Shown piece after piece: positions 1-5,713 of a stretch of DNA of 9,512 nt. The position numbers were made by a program, and so were the translations under genes. Source of the DNA: Candidatus Latescibacterota bacterium (GTDB lineage Bacteria > Latescibacterota > 4484-107); assembly GCA_030613045.1 (NCBI GenBank), contig JAUWMS010000056.1, positions 1-9,512 of the forward strand, read 5' to 3'. Every line of letters begins with the position of its first letter. Position 1 is the stretch's first letter. The notes under the pieces are model-generated. The model saw nothing but the letters and a program-made list of their open reading frames with translations, did not search any database and had not been told where the DNA came from.

Positions 1-309
1 CAGTTGCAAATCCCGGATTGGGGGGTCTTCTGCAAGTTCACCAGTCCGTTGGAGCAGGGCTATCGGGAGACATACACCGACGTAAATGTGCCGGTGTTTA
101 TGGAGGGAAGTCTGACGATCTACGTGCAGGTCAACCCAGGAGACTGGATCTTCGGAGACTGCGACGGCATCGTCGTGGTCCCGAAGGACATGGCGGAGGA
201 GGTGCTGATCGAGGCGGAGCAGATCGTGGAGCGGGAGAACGTAGCCCGCGCGAAGATGCGGGAGGGAATGGATCCCCAGAAGGTGCGAGAACAATATAAG
301 GTGGGATGA
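1..309 (+). CDS. RraA-family protein (aldolase/decarboxylase-like), C-terminal part
   Basis: The reading frame is open from base 1 and stops with TGA at 307-309, so the N-terminal part lies outside the window. The visible 102 residues carry the typical RraA-family C-terminal stretch: a PVF..G segment at about residues 31-35, then PGDWIFGDCDGIVVVP at about residues 46-61, followed by a helical, charged tail (EVLIEAEQIVERE) ending the protein. Members of this family include class II 4-hydroxy-4-methyl-2-oxoglutarate/oxaloacetate aldolases and the RNase E regulator RraA. The metal- and substrate-binding Gly-rich and Arg-Asp motifs lie upstream and cannot be checked. Its position directly before a sugar isomerase and an acid sugar kinase favours a metabolic aldolase or decarboxylase role over RNA regulation; that is inference. 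Its stop codon overlaps a possible ATG at 306 (ATGA), but the downstream gene probably starts later. Confidence 0.85.
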   Translation, partial: QLQIPDWGVFCKFTSPLEQGYRETYTDVNVPVFMEGSLTIYVQVNPGDWIFGDCDGIVVVPKDMAEEVLIEAEQIVERENVARAKMREGMDPQKVREQYKVG

Positions 310-320
310 TCGAGGCGAGC

Positions 321-355
321 GAATTAGGGGCGATCCGGTGGGTCGCCCCTAATTC
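321..355. repeat. Perfect 13-bp inverted repeat between the RraA-like gene and the first isomerase gene
   Basis: GAATTAGGGGCGA at 321-333 pairs perfectly with TCGCCCCTAATTC at 343-355 around a 9-base loop. No T run follows on the + strand, so it is not a classical intrinsic terminator. It could be an mRNA stabiliser, an attenuating hairpin between the two genes, or one copy of a dispersed palindromic element. GGGGCGA-type palindromes are common in environmental bacterial genomes; this is recalled, not checked. It ends 23 bases before the preferred downstream start. Confidence 0.8.
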
Positions 356-364
356 ACTGAGTAT

Positions 365-371
365 GGGGAGG
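365..371 (+). promoter_or_regulatory. Ribosome binding site that decides the start at 378
   Basis: GGGGAGG at 365-371 lies 6 bases before ATG 378. Upstream in-frame ATGs at 306 and 363 have weaker sites. The paralogue at 3224 aligns at its N-terminus without gaps to a start at 378 (19 residues up to the shared DRF in each). Confidence 0.75.
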
Positions 372-377
372 CGAATA

Positions 378-1361
378 ATGGATTGGAAATTTAGCGCCAA
401 CGCCGCTTTTTTCGGAGCGCAGCGGGATCGCTTCACGCAATATCATCCTCAACGGAGCGGGGCGGAGAAGGTTGCGCTGGTCGCCGAGGTGGATGGTGTG
501 ACCGGTATTGAGTTGAGGTATCCCGTTGACTTTCAGGACGTAGCGCTGGTAAAGCGCCTCTTGGAGAAGCACAAATTGGCGCTCTCCGCCGTGAACGTAG
601 ATATCAAAGACGCGACTTACTTCCGCTATGGGGCCTTGTCCGCCAGAAGCGCAGAGGCACGTCAGCGCGCGATCACCTTCCTTCGGGAAGCGATGGACAT
701 CGCAGCGGATTTGGGCACGGATCTGGTGACGACGTGTCCCTTAGCCGATGGGTACGATTATCCCTTTCAGGTGGATTACGCGTCGGCGTGGGGACATCTC
801 ATCGAGACCGTTCGGACGGCGGCAAACTACCGCGCGGATATCAGGCTATGTCTGGAATATCAGCCGCACGAGCCGCATGCCCAAATTATGTTGGGCAACG
901 TAGGTGCGATGCTGCACGTGTGCGCCGAGGTGGGTGCTCCGAATCTCGGCGCCAACCTCGATATCGGGCACTCGCTGGCCGCGGAGGAATCTCCCGCGGA
1001 AGCGGCTGCGCTCTCAGATGGCAAAGGGCGGCTGTTCTACGTGCATACCAACGACAACACCGGGGACGGCGGCGACTGGGACATGATTTCGGGCACGGTG
1101 CACTTCTGGCATTGGCTGGAGTTGCTTTATACGCTCGACCGTCTCGGCTACGACGGCTGGCTCGGCGCGGATCTCATGGCCAAACACACGGACCCGGTGG
1201 CCGTTTTTTCCACGAATACGCGTATGGTGCGGCGCATGACCGGATTACTCAAAAGCATGGGCACGGACAGGATCGCCGGGTTCCTCGAAAAAGATGGGAA
1301 CATCGCTGAGACGTATGATTATCTCAGCGCCTGCCTTATGCCGGAGCGCGCGGCTTCGTGA
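378..1361 (+). CDS. Sugar isomerase/epimerase, xylose-isomerase-like TIM barrel (paralogue 1)
   Basis: The 327-residue protein is predicted to be a cytoplasmic TIM barrel of the AP endonuclease 2/xylose isomerase-like superfamily, which interconverts keto and aldo sugars or epimerises them using a divalent metal. Visible landmarks are GIELRYP (residues 43-49, strand 2), ALSAVNVD (68-75), DLVTTCPL (115-122), LCLEY with Glu160, NLDIGH with Asp195 and His198, FYVHTNDN with His223, and GADL with Asp265. Glu160, Asp195, His223 and Asp265 are the likely metal ligands by family analogy. It is collinear with the protein encoded at 3224-4183 apart from about one residue after His223, so the pair arose by duplication. 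The protein is longer than hydroxypyruvate isomerase or 2-oxo-tetronate isomerase (about 260 residues), with a C-terminal extension. An in-frame start at 306 would overlap the upstream stop as ATGA, but the added residues would be encoded by the palindrome. Its substrate is unknown; an acid sugar or its phosphate is inferred from the neighbouring kinase. Confidence 0.85.
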   Translation: MDWKFSANAAFFGAQRDRFTQYHPQRSGAEKVALVAEVDGVTGIELRYPVDFQDVALVKRLLEKHKLALSAVNVDIKDATYFRYGALSARSAEARQRAITFLREAMDIAADLGTDLVTTCPLADGYDYPFQVDYASAWGHLIETVRTAANYRADIRLCLEYQPHEPHAQIMLGNVGAMLHVCAEVGAPNLGANLDIGHSLAAEESPAEAAALSDGKGRLFYVHTNDNTGDGGDWDMISGTVHFWHWLELLYTLDRLGYDGWLGADLMAKHTDPVAVFSTNTRMVRRMTGLLKSMGTDRIAGFLEKDGNIAETYDYLSACLMPERAAS

Positions 1362-1404
1362 GGGGATAAATCCCATCTTGACTTAGAAATGAACCTAACA
1401 TGCT

Positions 1405-1543
1405 CACCGCAAAGACCGCAAAGAAAAAACCAGGTTAAGGTTGAGGTTAAGGTTGAGGTTAAGGTTAAGAGGGGCGGGGTTTGGTGGCCTCAAGCTCACC
1501 CGTTGTCTTTGAAGTCCTTTGCGTACTTTGCGCCTTTGCGGTG
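1405..1543. repeat. Composite intergenic element: inverted arms enclosing a GGTTAA-type array
   Basis: The left arm CACCGCAAAGACCGCAAAG at 1405-1423 is complementary, with one indel and one mismatch, to the right arm CTTTGCGCCTTTGCGGTG at 1526-1543. The 139-bp element fills most of the 206-base gap between the first isomerase gene and the kinase gene and encodes no credible protein. If transcribed with the cluster it would form a long-range stem with the tandem array in its loop. Size and shape suggest a small non-autonomous mobile or dispersed element, but no target-site duplication was identified. Confidence 0.7.
1433..1468 (+). repeat. Tandem 6-bp array, GGTTAA/GGTTGA, six units
   Basis: Six hexamers run without interruption: GGTTAA, GGTTGA, GGTTAA, GGTTGA, GGTTAA, GGTTAA. 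The alternation gives a 12-bp higher-order unit. The array lies inside the inverted arms at 1405-1423 and 1526-1543. Tandem arrays of this kind can change copy number by slippage. Confidence 0.9.
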
Positions 1544-1567
1544 CGGTCTCAGTGAAATGGAGATCGT

Positions 1568-2995
1568 ATGACGGCACGATTCGCCAAAGATAAGTTACTG
1601 GACAGCCTGCCCGACGAATGGCACCATGAGGCGCTTCCGGCGATTCAGGAACAGATTCGGCTCAGCCGCCGCAAGGTCTTTGTGCTCGATGACGATCCCA
1701 CGGGCGCCCAGACGGTTTATGGCGTCCCTGTCCTTACGGAGTGGCCCCTCGAAGCATTGCGGGCCGAACTGGAGAACGACCTGACCGCGTCTTTTTTGTT
1801 GACCAATTCCCGGAGCGTGCCGCTTGCCGAAGCCCGTGCGCTCAACGCCGAGATCGGGCGCAGTCTGAGGGAAGCCGCCCGCCAATCGGATCGGGAATTT
1901 GCCGTGGTGAGCCGAAGCGATTCCACGTTGCGGGGACATTTTCCCGGTGAGGTGGAAGCGTTGGCAGAGGCGCTGGGGCAGGAGTTCGACGCCTGGCTAA
2001 TCATCCCTTTCTTTATAGAGGGAGGCCGGTACACCATAGACGACGTTCATTACGTCGCCGAAGGGGAGTGGCTGACTCCAGCTAGCGAGACCGAGTTTTC
2101 GCGCGATGCGGCTTTTGGCTACCGCGCATCGAATCTGCGCCGATGGGTGGAGGAAAAGACGGAGGGGCGTGTTCCCGCCGAGTCCGTGGCTTCGATCTCC
2201 ATTGAGGACATCCGATTCGGGGGACCGCAGCGCGTGGCCAAACGGCTTGCACATCTTGCGCGAGGGAGCATCTGTGTCGTCAACGCGGCCACGATGCGCG
2301 ACATGGAGGTCTTTACGCTGGGCCTGTTAATGGCTGAGGCGCAGGGCCGACGCTTCCTCTATCGCACCGCGGCCTCATTCGTCCGGGCACGGATCGGGCT
2401 GGGCCCGCGCGCCCTCCTCACACGCGCCCAACTGAACGTGCCGGAGGCTGGAGGCGGGTTGCTCGTGGTGGGTTCGCACGTGCTCAGAACCACCAGCCAG
2501 GTCAACGCCCTGCTCGCCCAGCCGGGGATGGTGCGCCTCGAACTCGACGTGGAAGCATTGTTGGACGACACCCGCTGGCAAGCTGAGATCGCGCGCATGG
2601 CGCTTCAGGCGGATCGCGCGCTGAGACGGGGCGAGGACGTGGTACTCTTCACGAGTCGCCGGCTCATCACCGGCGGAGATGCGGTGAGCAGTCTGTCTAT
2701 CGGGCAGCGGGTATCAAAGGGGCTTGTCGCCATCGTGCGGGCGATCCCGACGAGACCGCGCTATCTCCTCGCGAAGGGCGGGATTACGTCGAGCGATGTG
2801 GCGACGCAGGGATTGGGCGTAAAGCGGGCATTGGTGCTCGGCCAGATTTTGCCTGGCGTGCCGGTCTGGCAATTGGGGCCGGAAAGCCGGTATCCGGGCC
2901 TGGCCTATATTGTTTTTCCGGGGAACGTCGGCGGGCCGAGGGCTCTAACAGAGATTGTAAGGGCGCTCAAGCCGGTTTGTAGTAAGACACGATAG
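1568..2995 (+). CDS. Four-carbon acid sugar kinase family protein (DUF1537)
   Basis: The 475-residue length matches the DUF1537 family, whose characterised members (OtnK, DtnK types) phosphorylate four-carbon acid sugars such as 3-oxo-tetronate or tetronates with ATP in the cytoplasm. The N-terminal substrate domain shows DDDPTGAQ (residues 41-48) and SRSDSTLRGHF (115-125). The middle shows VVNAATMRDMEVF (237-249) and the LLVVGSH region (298-304). The C-terminal nucleotide-binding domain shows GGDA near 369-372, KGGITSSD (403-410) and PGNVGG (451-456). All key motifs look intact. The ATG at 1568 has GGAG at 1559-1562, five bases upstream, and the methionine precedes a normal family N-terminus. 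The gene sits between two paralogous TIM-barrel isomerases, matching the known association of DUF1537 kinases with hydroxypyruvate-isomerase-like OtnI and aldolase partners. OtnK versus DtnK specificity cannot be decided from the sequence, so no symbol is given. Confidence 0.92.
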   Translation: MTARFAKDKLLDSLPDEWHHEALPAIQEQIRLSRRKVFVLDDDPTGAQTVYGVPVLTEWPLEALRAELENDLTASFLLTNSRSVPLAEARALNAEIGRSLREAARQSDREFAVVSRSDSTLRGHFPGEVEALAEALGQEFDAWLIIPFFIEGGRYTIDDVHYVAEGEWLTPASETEFSRDAAFGYRASNLRRWVEEKTEGRVPAESVASISIEDIRFGGPQRVAKRLAHLARGSICVVNAATMRDMEVFTLGLLMAEAQGRRFLYRTAASFVRARIGLGPRALLTRAQLNVPEAGGGLLVVGSHVLRTTSQVNALLAQPGMVRLELDVEALLDDTRWQAEIARMALQADRALRRGEDVVLFTSRRLITGGDAVSSLSIGQRVSKGLVAIVRAIPTRPRYLLAKGGITSSDVATQGLGVKRALVLGQILPGVPVWQLGPESRYPGLAYIVFPGNVGGPRALTEIVRALKPVCSKTR

Positions 2996-3039
2996 CAGGG
3001 GGCAGGGCTGTTCAGTTCTAAGAATGGAGGATATTGATT

Positions 3040-3060
3040 CACCCGGAGAATGCAGAGAAA
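3040..3060 (+). repeat. Degenerate CACCGCAAAG-type half-site
   Basis: The segment beginning CACCCGGAGA and ending TGCAGAGAAA is a degenerate version of the left arm at 1405-1423 (two CA-rich units about ten bases apart). It lies 45 bases after the kinase stop, immediately before the octamer array. The similarity is by eye and weaker than for the other copies. Confidence 0.45.
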
Positions 3061-3066
3061 CTCCTT

Positions 3067-3131
3067 GTGAAAGTGGAAAAGTGGGAGGGCTCTCACCGTC
3101 TCACTTTCTCACTTTCCCACTTTCTCACTTT
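3067..3131. repeat. Octamer array CTCACTTT with an upstream inverted partner
   Basis: Four 8-bp units occupy 3100-3131: CTCACTTT, CTCACTTT, CCCACTTT, CTCACTTT. They run on into a pyrimidine-rich CTCTTCTCTC tract. Just upstream, 3070-3087 carries the reverse-complement pattern (AAAGTGG, then AAAAGTGGGAG), able to pair with two array units with one or two mismatches per octamer. The RNA could fold into alternative registers of one snap-back stem. The element lies between the kinase and the second isomerase; the rest of the 228-base gap holds only the ribosome binding site AAGGGAG at 3210-3216. Confidence 0.75.
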
Positions 3132-3223
3132 CTCTTCTCTCTTCTGCCTGACACCAAACACGAACCCGCAAAATAAAGTCGGAGGAGCACAAACCACATC
3201 CGGACACCAAAGGGAGTCTCCCC

Positions 3224-4183
3224 ATGAAACTCAAACATGCGGTCATGCTGCCTCTGATGGGGCGGCAGGCCGACCGGTTTCACGAGTATCAGCCCGCTCG
3301 TGACCTTGCCGAACGGATAGAGATGGTGAAGCGCGTGCGCGGCATGGACGGGGTCGAGATCGTCTATCCCCTGGATTTCGAGGACCCGAACCAAACCGTT
3401 GCGATGATCCGGGACGCCGGGCTTTCGGTCTCCGCGGTGAACCTGAACGTCAAGTCCGCCAAAAAGTGGCAGACGGGTTCGTTCACCTCCCCGGATGCCG
3501 GGTTGCGCGCCGATGCGGTGGCCGATCTGAAGACGGCGATGGATCTGACGGTTGAACTGGGGGCGTGGATGGTGACGTGCTGTCCGCTGATTGACGGGCA
3601 CAACTACAATTTTGAGGCCGACTATCTCAAACAATGGCGCTGGTTAGAGGAGGGCATCGCCGAAGCCGCACGGCATCGGGACGATGTGAAGATCAGCATG
3701 GAATACAACCTCAACGAGTCCCGGAACTACGTCATCCTCGGGGACGTGGGGCGCACGCTGTATTTGTGCGAGCGGTTGGGCATGCCCAACGTGGGCGTCA
3801 CCATGGACGTGGGGCACGCGCTCGTCGCCAAAGAGACGCCCGCCGAGGCGCTTTGCCTGTCCGCGGAAGCGGGGCGGCTTTTCTACGTGCATTTCAACGA
3901 TAATGCCCGCGAGTGGGATTGGGACATGATTCCCGGCTCGGTCAATTTGTGGGATCTCATCGAAATGATGTTTTATCTGGATCGGCTGGACTGGGAGGGA
4001 TGGGTGGCCTACGATGTGTCCACGCGGGTTGGCGATCCGGTGGAGATGATGGGCACCACCATCTCGGTTATGGAGATGGCTCAGGAGTTGTTGGACAAAA
4101 TCGGTCCGAAGAATCTCCAGGCATGCATAGAGGAAGGCATCCCCGCGCGCACGTTCGAGCGTTTGATCCGTTCGCTTCTGTGA
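3224..4183 (+). CDS. Sugar isomerase/epimerase, xylose-isomerase-like TIM barrel (paralogue 2)
   Basis: This 319-residue predicted cytoplasmic TIM-barrel protein is the paralogue of the one at 378-1361. Its landmarks fall at the same residue numbers: GVEIVYPLDF (43-52), SVSAVNLNVK (68-77), WMVTCCPLIDG (115-125), ISMEYN with Glu160, TMDVGH with Asp195 and His198, YVHFNDN with His223, and VAYDV with Asp264. These are the expected metal-binding positions of the superfamily. By eye the two proteins are roughly a third to two fifths identical over the barrel and diverge in the last 60 residues. The ATG at 3224 has AAGGGAG at 3210-3216 with seven bases of spacing. Keeping two diverged copies on either side of a DUF1537 kinase suggests they act on different intermediates or stereoisomers, or form a heteromer; both are inference. 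No family member of known substrate could be identified from the sequence alone. Confidence 0.87.
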   Translation: MKLKHAVMLPLMGRQADRFHEYQPARDLAERIEMVKRVRGMDGVEIVYPLDFEDPNQTVAMIRDAGLSVSAVNLNVKSAKKWQTGSFTSPDAGLRADAVADLKTAMDLTVELGAWMVTCCPLIDGHNYNFEADYLKQWRWLEEGIAEAARHRDDVKISMEYNLNESRNYVILGDVGRTLYLCERLGMPNVGVTMDVGHALVAKETPAEALCLSAEAGRLFYVHFNDNAREWDWDMIPGSVNLWDLIEMMFYLDRLDWEGWVAYDVSTRVGDPVEMMGTTISVMEMAQELLDKIGPKNLQACIEEGIPARTFERLIRSLL

Positions 4184-4251
4184 TGGAAAAAAGCCGGACG
4201 AAAATGCGGGGAAGAGGGGATTCCATGAAGGGGGGAGCAAAATAAAGTCAA

Positions 4252-4278
4252 CAGCCCACGAATTGAAGTCGTGGGCTG
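4252..4278 (-). terminator. Hairpin in the convergent gap, likely terminator of the minus-strand oxidoreductase
   Basis: CAGCCCACGA at 4252-4261 pairs perfectly with TCGTGGGCTG at 4269-4278 around a 7-base loop. Read on the minus strand it is followed by TTGACTTTATTTT, a T-rich tail, which fits an intrinsic terminator for the gene ending at 4317. On the + strand no T run follows, so it is a weaker candidate for terminating the isomerase gene ending at 4183, though a hairpin there could still protect the 3' end of that mRNA. Confidence 0.55.
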
Positions 4279-4281
4279 CCA

Positions 4282-4316
4282 ACACCAATCACCAATAACC
4301 ACTCACCAATAACCAC
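4282..4316 (-). repeat. Heptamer array (five 7-bp units, 14-bp higher-order repeat) at the end of the oxidoreductase gene
   Basis: On the + strand the units read ACACCAA, TCACCAA, TAACCAC, TCACCAA, TAACCAC, giving an exact 14-bp unit repeated twice. On the minus strand this is a GTGGTTA/TTGGTGA alternation. The array abuts the stop codon of the minus-strand gene (TGA at 4317-4319), so it lies in that gene's 3' untranslated region, before the hairpin at 4252-4278. Confidence 0.8.
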
Positions 4317-5306
4317 TCACACTTTTACCCGCTTCCCCGTCCGCGCCGATTCCACCAAAGCATCCACCACGCGCATCTCCCTCCGCCCGTCCTCTCCATC
4401 GGACTCCGGTTCGTCCCCGGTGGCCACACACCGCGCAAAGTGCGCGATCGCTTTTCCGAAAAGATCGTGCGGCCCGAACGCCTCCTCTCTCCGCGTGCCC
4501 TCCACCTCTACCAGTAGCGATGCCGCCTTCGAACGGTGCCACGGATCGTACAGTTGCGTCCGAATCTGGCCCCGCTCTCCGAATAGTTCGCAGCCTCCCC
4601 AACTCATTCCAAAACTGCCGACGAACACGCCCAGAGCGTCCCCGGAAAAACGCAGCTCGCCGTTGAAGGTCTCATCCACATCCACAGGCAGCCTGGGTGT
4701 GATGGCGGTCCCGGACACCTCCACCGGTTCCTCCCCGATGAACCACCGGAACATATCCACTCCATAGATGCCCAGATCCATCAGCGCGCCGCCGCCCGTC
4801 TCCGGCCGCAGACGGATGCCGGCCCCGGGGGGGATGCAAAACGAAAGCCCGGCCCGCATATAGCGGATGGGTCCGATCTCGCCGGATCGCACGATCTCCA
4901 GCGCCCGACGGTGCATGGGATCGAGACGCCACGGGAAACAGGTCATCAGCTTGACCCCCTGCTCCCGGCAGACCGCCACCATCTCGGCCGCCTCCGCCTC
5001 GTTCATCGCCAAGGGCTTCTCACACAATACGTGGATGCCGCGTTGCGCCGCCTTAATCGTGTACTCCCGGTGCAGATGATTCGGGAGCGGGATGTACACC
5101 GCATCCACGTCGCCAGAGTCTAAAAGTGCTTCGTAGCTCCCGTAGAATCGTTCGCCTCCGAAGGCGCGAGCTATCTCCACCGCCCTGGCCCGATCCCGAC
5201 TGGCCACCGCGGCAAAGACGCTCCCTTCGGTTTTTTGCAGCGCCGGAAAGAAAAGATGCCGGGCGATGCGCGCACAGCCCAAAACTCCCCATCGAATTTT
5301 ATCCAT
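4317..5306 (-). CDS. Gfo/Idh/MocA family NAD(P)-dependent oxidoreductase
   Basis: The protein has 329 residues, a usual length for this family of cytoplasmic sugar and polyol dehydrogenases. The N-terminal Rossmann fold opens with RWGVLGCARIA (residues 5-15). Family hallmarks follow: PNHLH (75-79), CEKPLAMNEAEA (95-106) with catalytic-type Lys97, and GGGALMDLGIYGVD (171-184), whose Asp177 and Tyr181 replace the Asp/His pair of some members and recall the dihydrodiol dehydrogenase/D-xylose dehydrogenase branch. Met at 5306 was chosen because it immediately precedes the fold; an in-frame ATG at 5327 would add seven charged residues (MKRERKA) and cannot be excluded, while the ATG at 5399 is unlikely. 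A weak AAGGGA lies about ten bases upstream of 5306. The gene converges on the acid sugar cluster and could supply a dehydrogenase step, but it has its own predicted promoter and terminator. The substrate is not evident. Confidence 0.88.
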   Translation of the reverse strand: MDKIRWGVLGCARIARHLFFPALQKTEGSVFAAVASRDRARAVEIARAFGGERFYGSYEALLDSGDVDAVYIPLPNHLHREYTIKAAQRGIHVLCEKPLAMNEAEAAEMVAVCREQGVKLMTCFPWRLDPMHRRALEIVRSGEIGPIRYMRAGLSFCIPPGAGIRLRPETGGGALMDLGIYGVDMFRWFIGEEPVEVSGTAITPRLPVDVDETFNGELRFSGDALGVFVGSFGMSWGGCELFGERGQIRTQLYDPWHRSKAASLLVEVEGTRREEAFGPHDLFGKAIAHFARCVATGDEPESDGEDGRREMRVVDALVESARTGKRVKV

Positions 5307-5446
5307 CGCTTTTCGTTCCCTTTTCATCAAGTTCCGGATTGAAATAATGCCCTGAGTGCCTCTGCCCATTGCGCACGGGAACGATTTTCCGCGATGCAAA
5401 CGGGTGCGGAACGCCGCACAAATCCTCTATCGTCAGGGTTTGGCGA

Positions 5447-5475
5447 AGTATAATGAATTCTTCCCTCTTTCACAA
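5447..5475 (-). promoter_or_regulatory. Candidate sigma-70 promoter for the minus-strand oxidoreductase
   Basis: On the minus strand TTGTGA (5475-5470) and TATACT (5452-5447) are separated by exactly 17 bases, matching consensus at 4 and 5 of 6 positions. Transcription would start near 5440, leaving a leader of about 130 bases. The same bases read TATAAT on the + strand at 5449-5454, but no good -35 is placed for that orientation. Confidence 0.5.
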
Positions 5476-5511
5476 GAAAAAAAGGGACCGGTTTCCAAAA
5501 AAATTTTCAGG

Positions 5512-5541
5512 TTGCTTTTTAGGGCGTACATGTGGTATATT
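5512..5541 (+). promoter_or_regulatory. Candidate sigma-70 promoter for trxB
   Basis: TTGCTT at 5512-5517 and TATATT at 5536-5541 are 18 bases apart. The start would be near 5548, giving a leader of about 165 bases that contains the palindrome at 5594-5607 and the half-site at 5625-5652. An A-rich stretch upstream (near 5497-5503) could act as an UP-like element. Confidence 0.45.
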
Positions 5542-5593
5542 TAGACAGTCCGGAACGGCCGCACGATCCTGTATTCCTGAACCCTGATCTTTC

Positions 5594-5607
5594 CTGATTG
5601 CAATCAG
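5594..5607. promoter_or_regulatory. Perfect 14-bp palindrome in the trxB leader, possible operator
   Basis: CTGATTG at 5594-5600 is followed directly by its reverse complement CAATCAG at 5601-5607. A perfect dyad without spacer fits a dimeric regulator site better than an RNA hairpin, which could not close without a loop. It lies about 46 bases downstream of the predicted trxB start. The regulator is unknown. Confidence 0.4.
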
Positions 5608-5624
5608 CAGATAAACCGACAGTT

Positions 5625-5652
5625 CGCCACGAAAGCGCAAAGACACCAAGAG
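5625..5652 (+). repeat. CACGAAAGCGCAAAG-type half-site before trxB
   Basis: The segment contains CCACGAAAGCGCAAAG followed by ACACCAAGAG, the same kind of CA-purine motif as at 1405-1423. No tandem array accompanies it in this gap. It ends about 60 bases before the trxB start. Confidence 0.5.
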
Positions 5653-5713
5653 AACGATTTTCTCCGTGTCCGGACGTCTTCGCGGCGGGGCTGTCTTTCA
5701 AGGAGAACCACCT

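Noticed and set aside
1405..1543. Possible CRISPR array
   Set aside because: The units are 6 bp with no spacers between them, and no cas gene is present. The same reasoning excludes the other arrays in the window.
1389..1571. Small + strand frame of 60 codons through the GGTTAA array
   Set aside because: Its middle is a translated hexamer repeat (KVEVKVEVKV) and its ends are the inverted arms, so repeat content explains it. No ribosome binding site was seen.
3212..3222. GGGAG-T-CTCCC palindrome covering the ribosome binding site of the second isomerase gene
   Set aside because: The loop would be one to three bases and the stem only four or five pairs, too weak to claim a regulatory fold.
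3125..3634. Minus-strand reading frame of 169 codons opposite the second isomerase gene
   Set aside because: It is antisense to a well-supported gene and runs into the octamer repeat; no motif or ribosome binding site supports it.
5449..5454. Perfect TATAAT on the + strand as a second trxB promoter
   Set aside because: No acceptable -35 sequence lies 16-18 bases upstream, whereas the minus-strand reading of the same bases has a correctly spaced TTGTGA.
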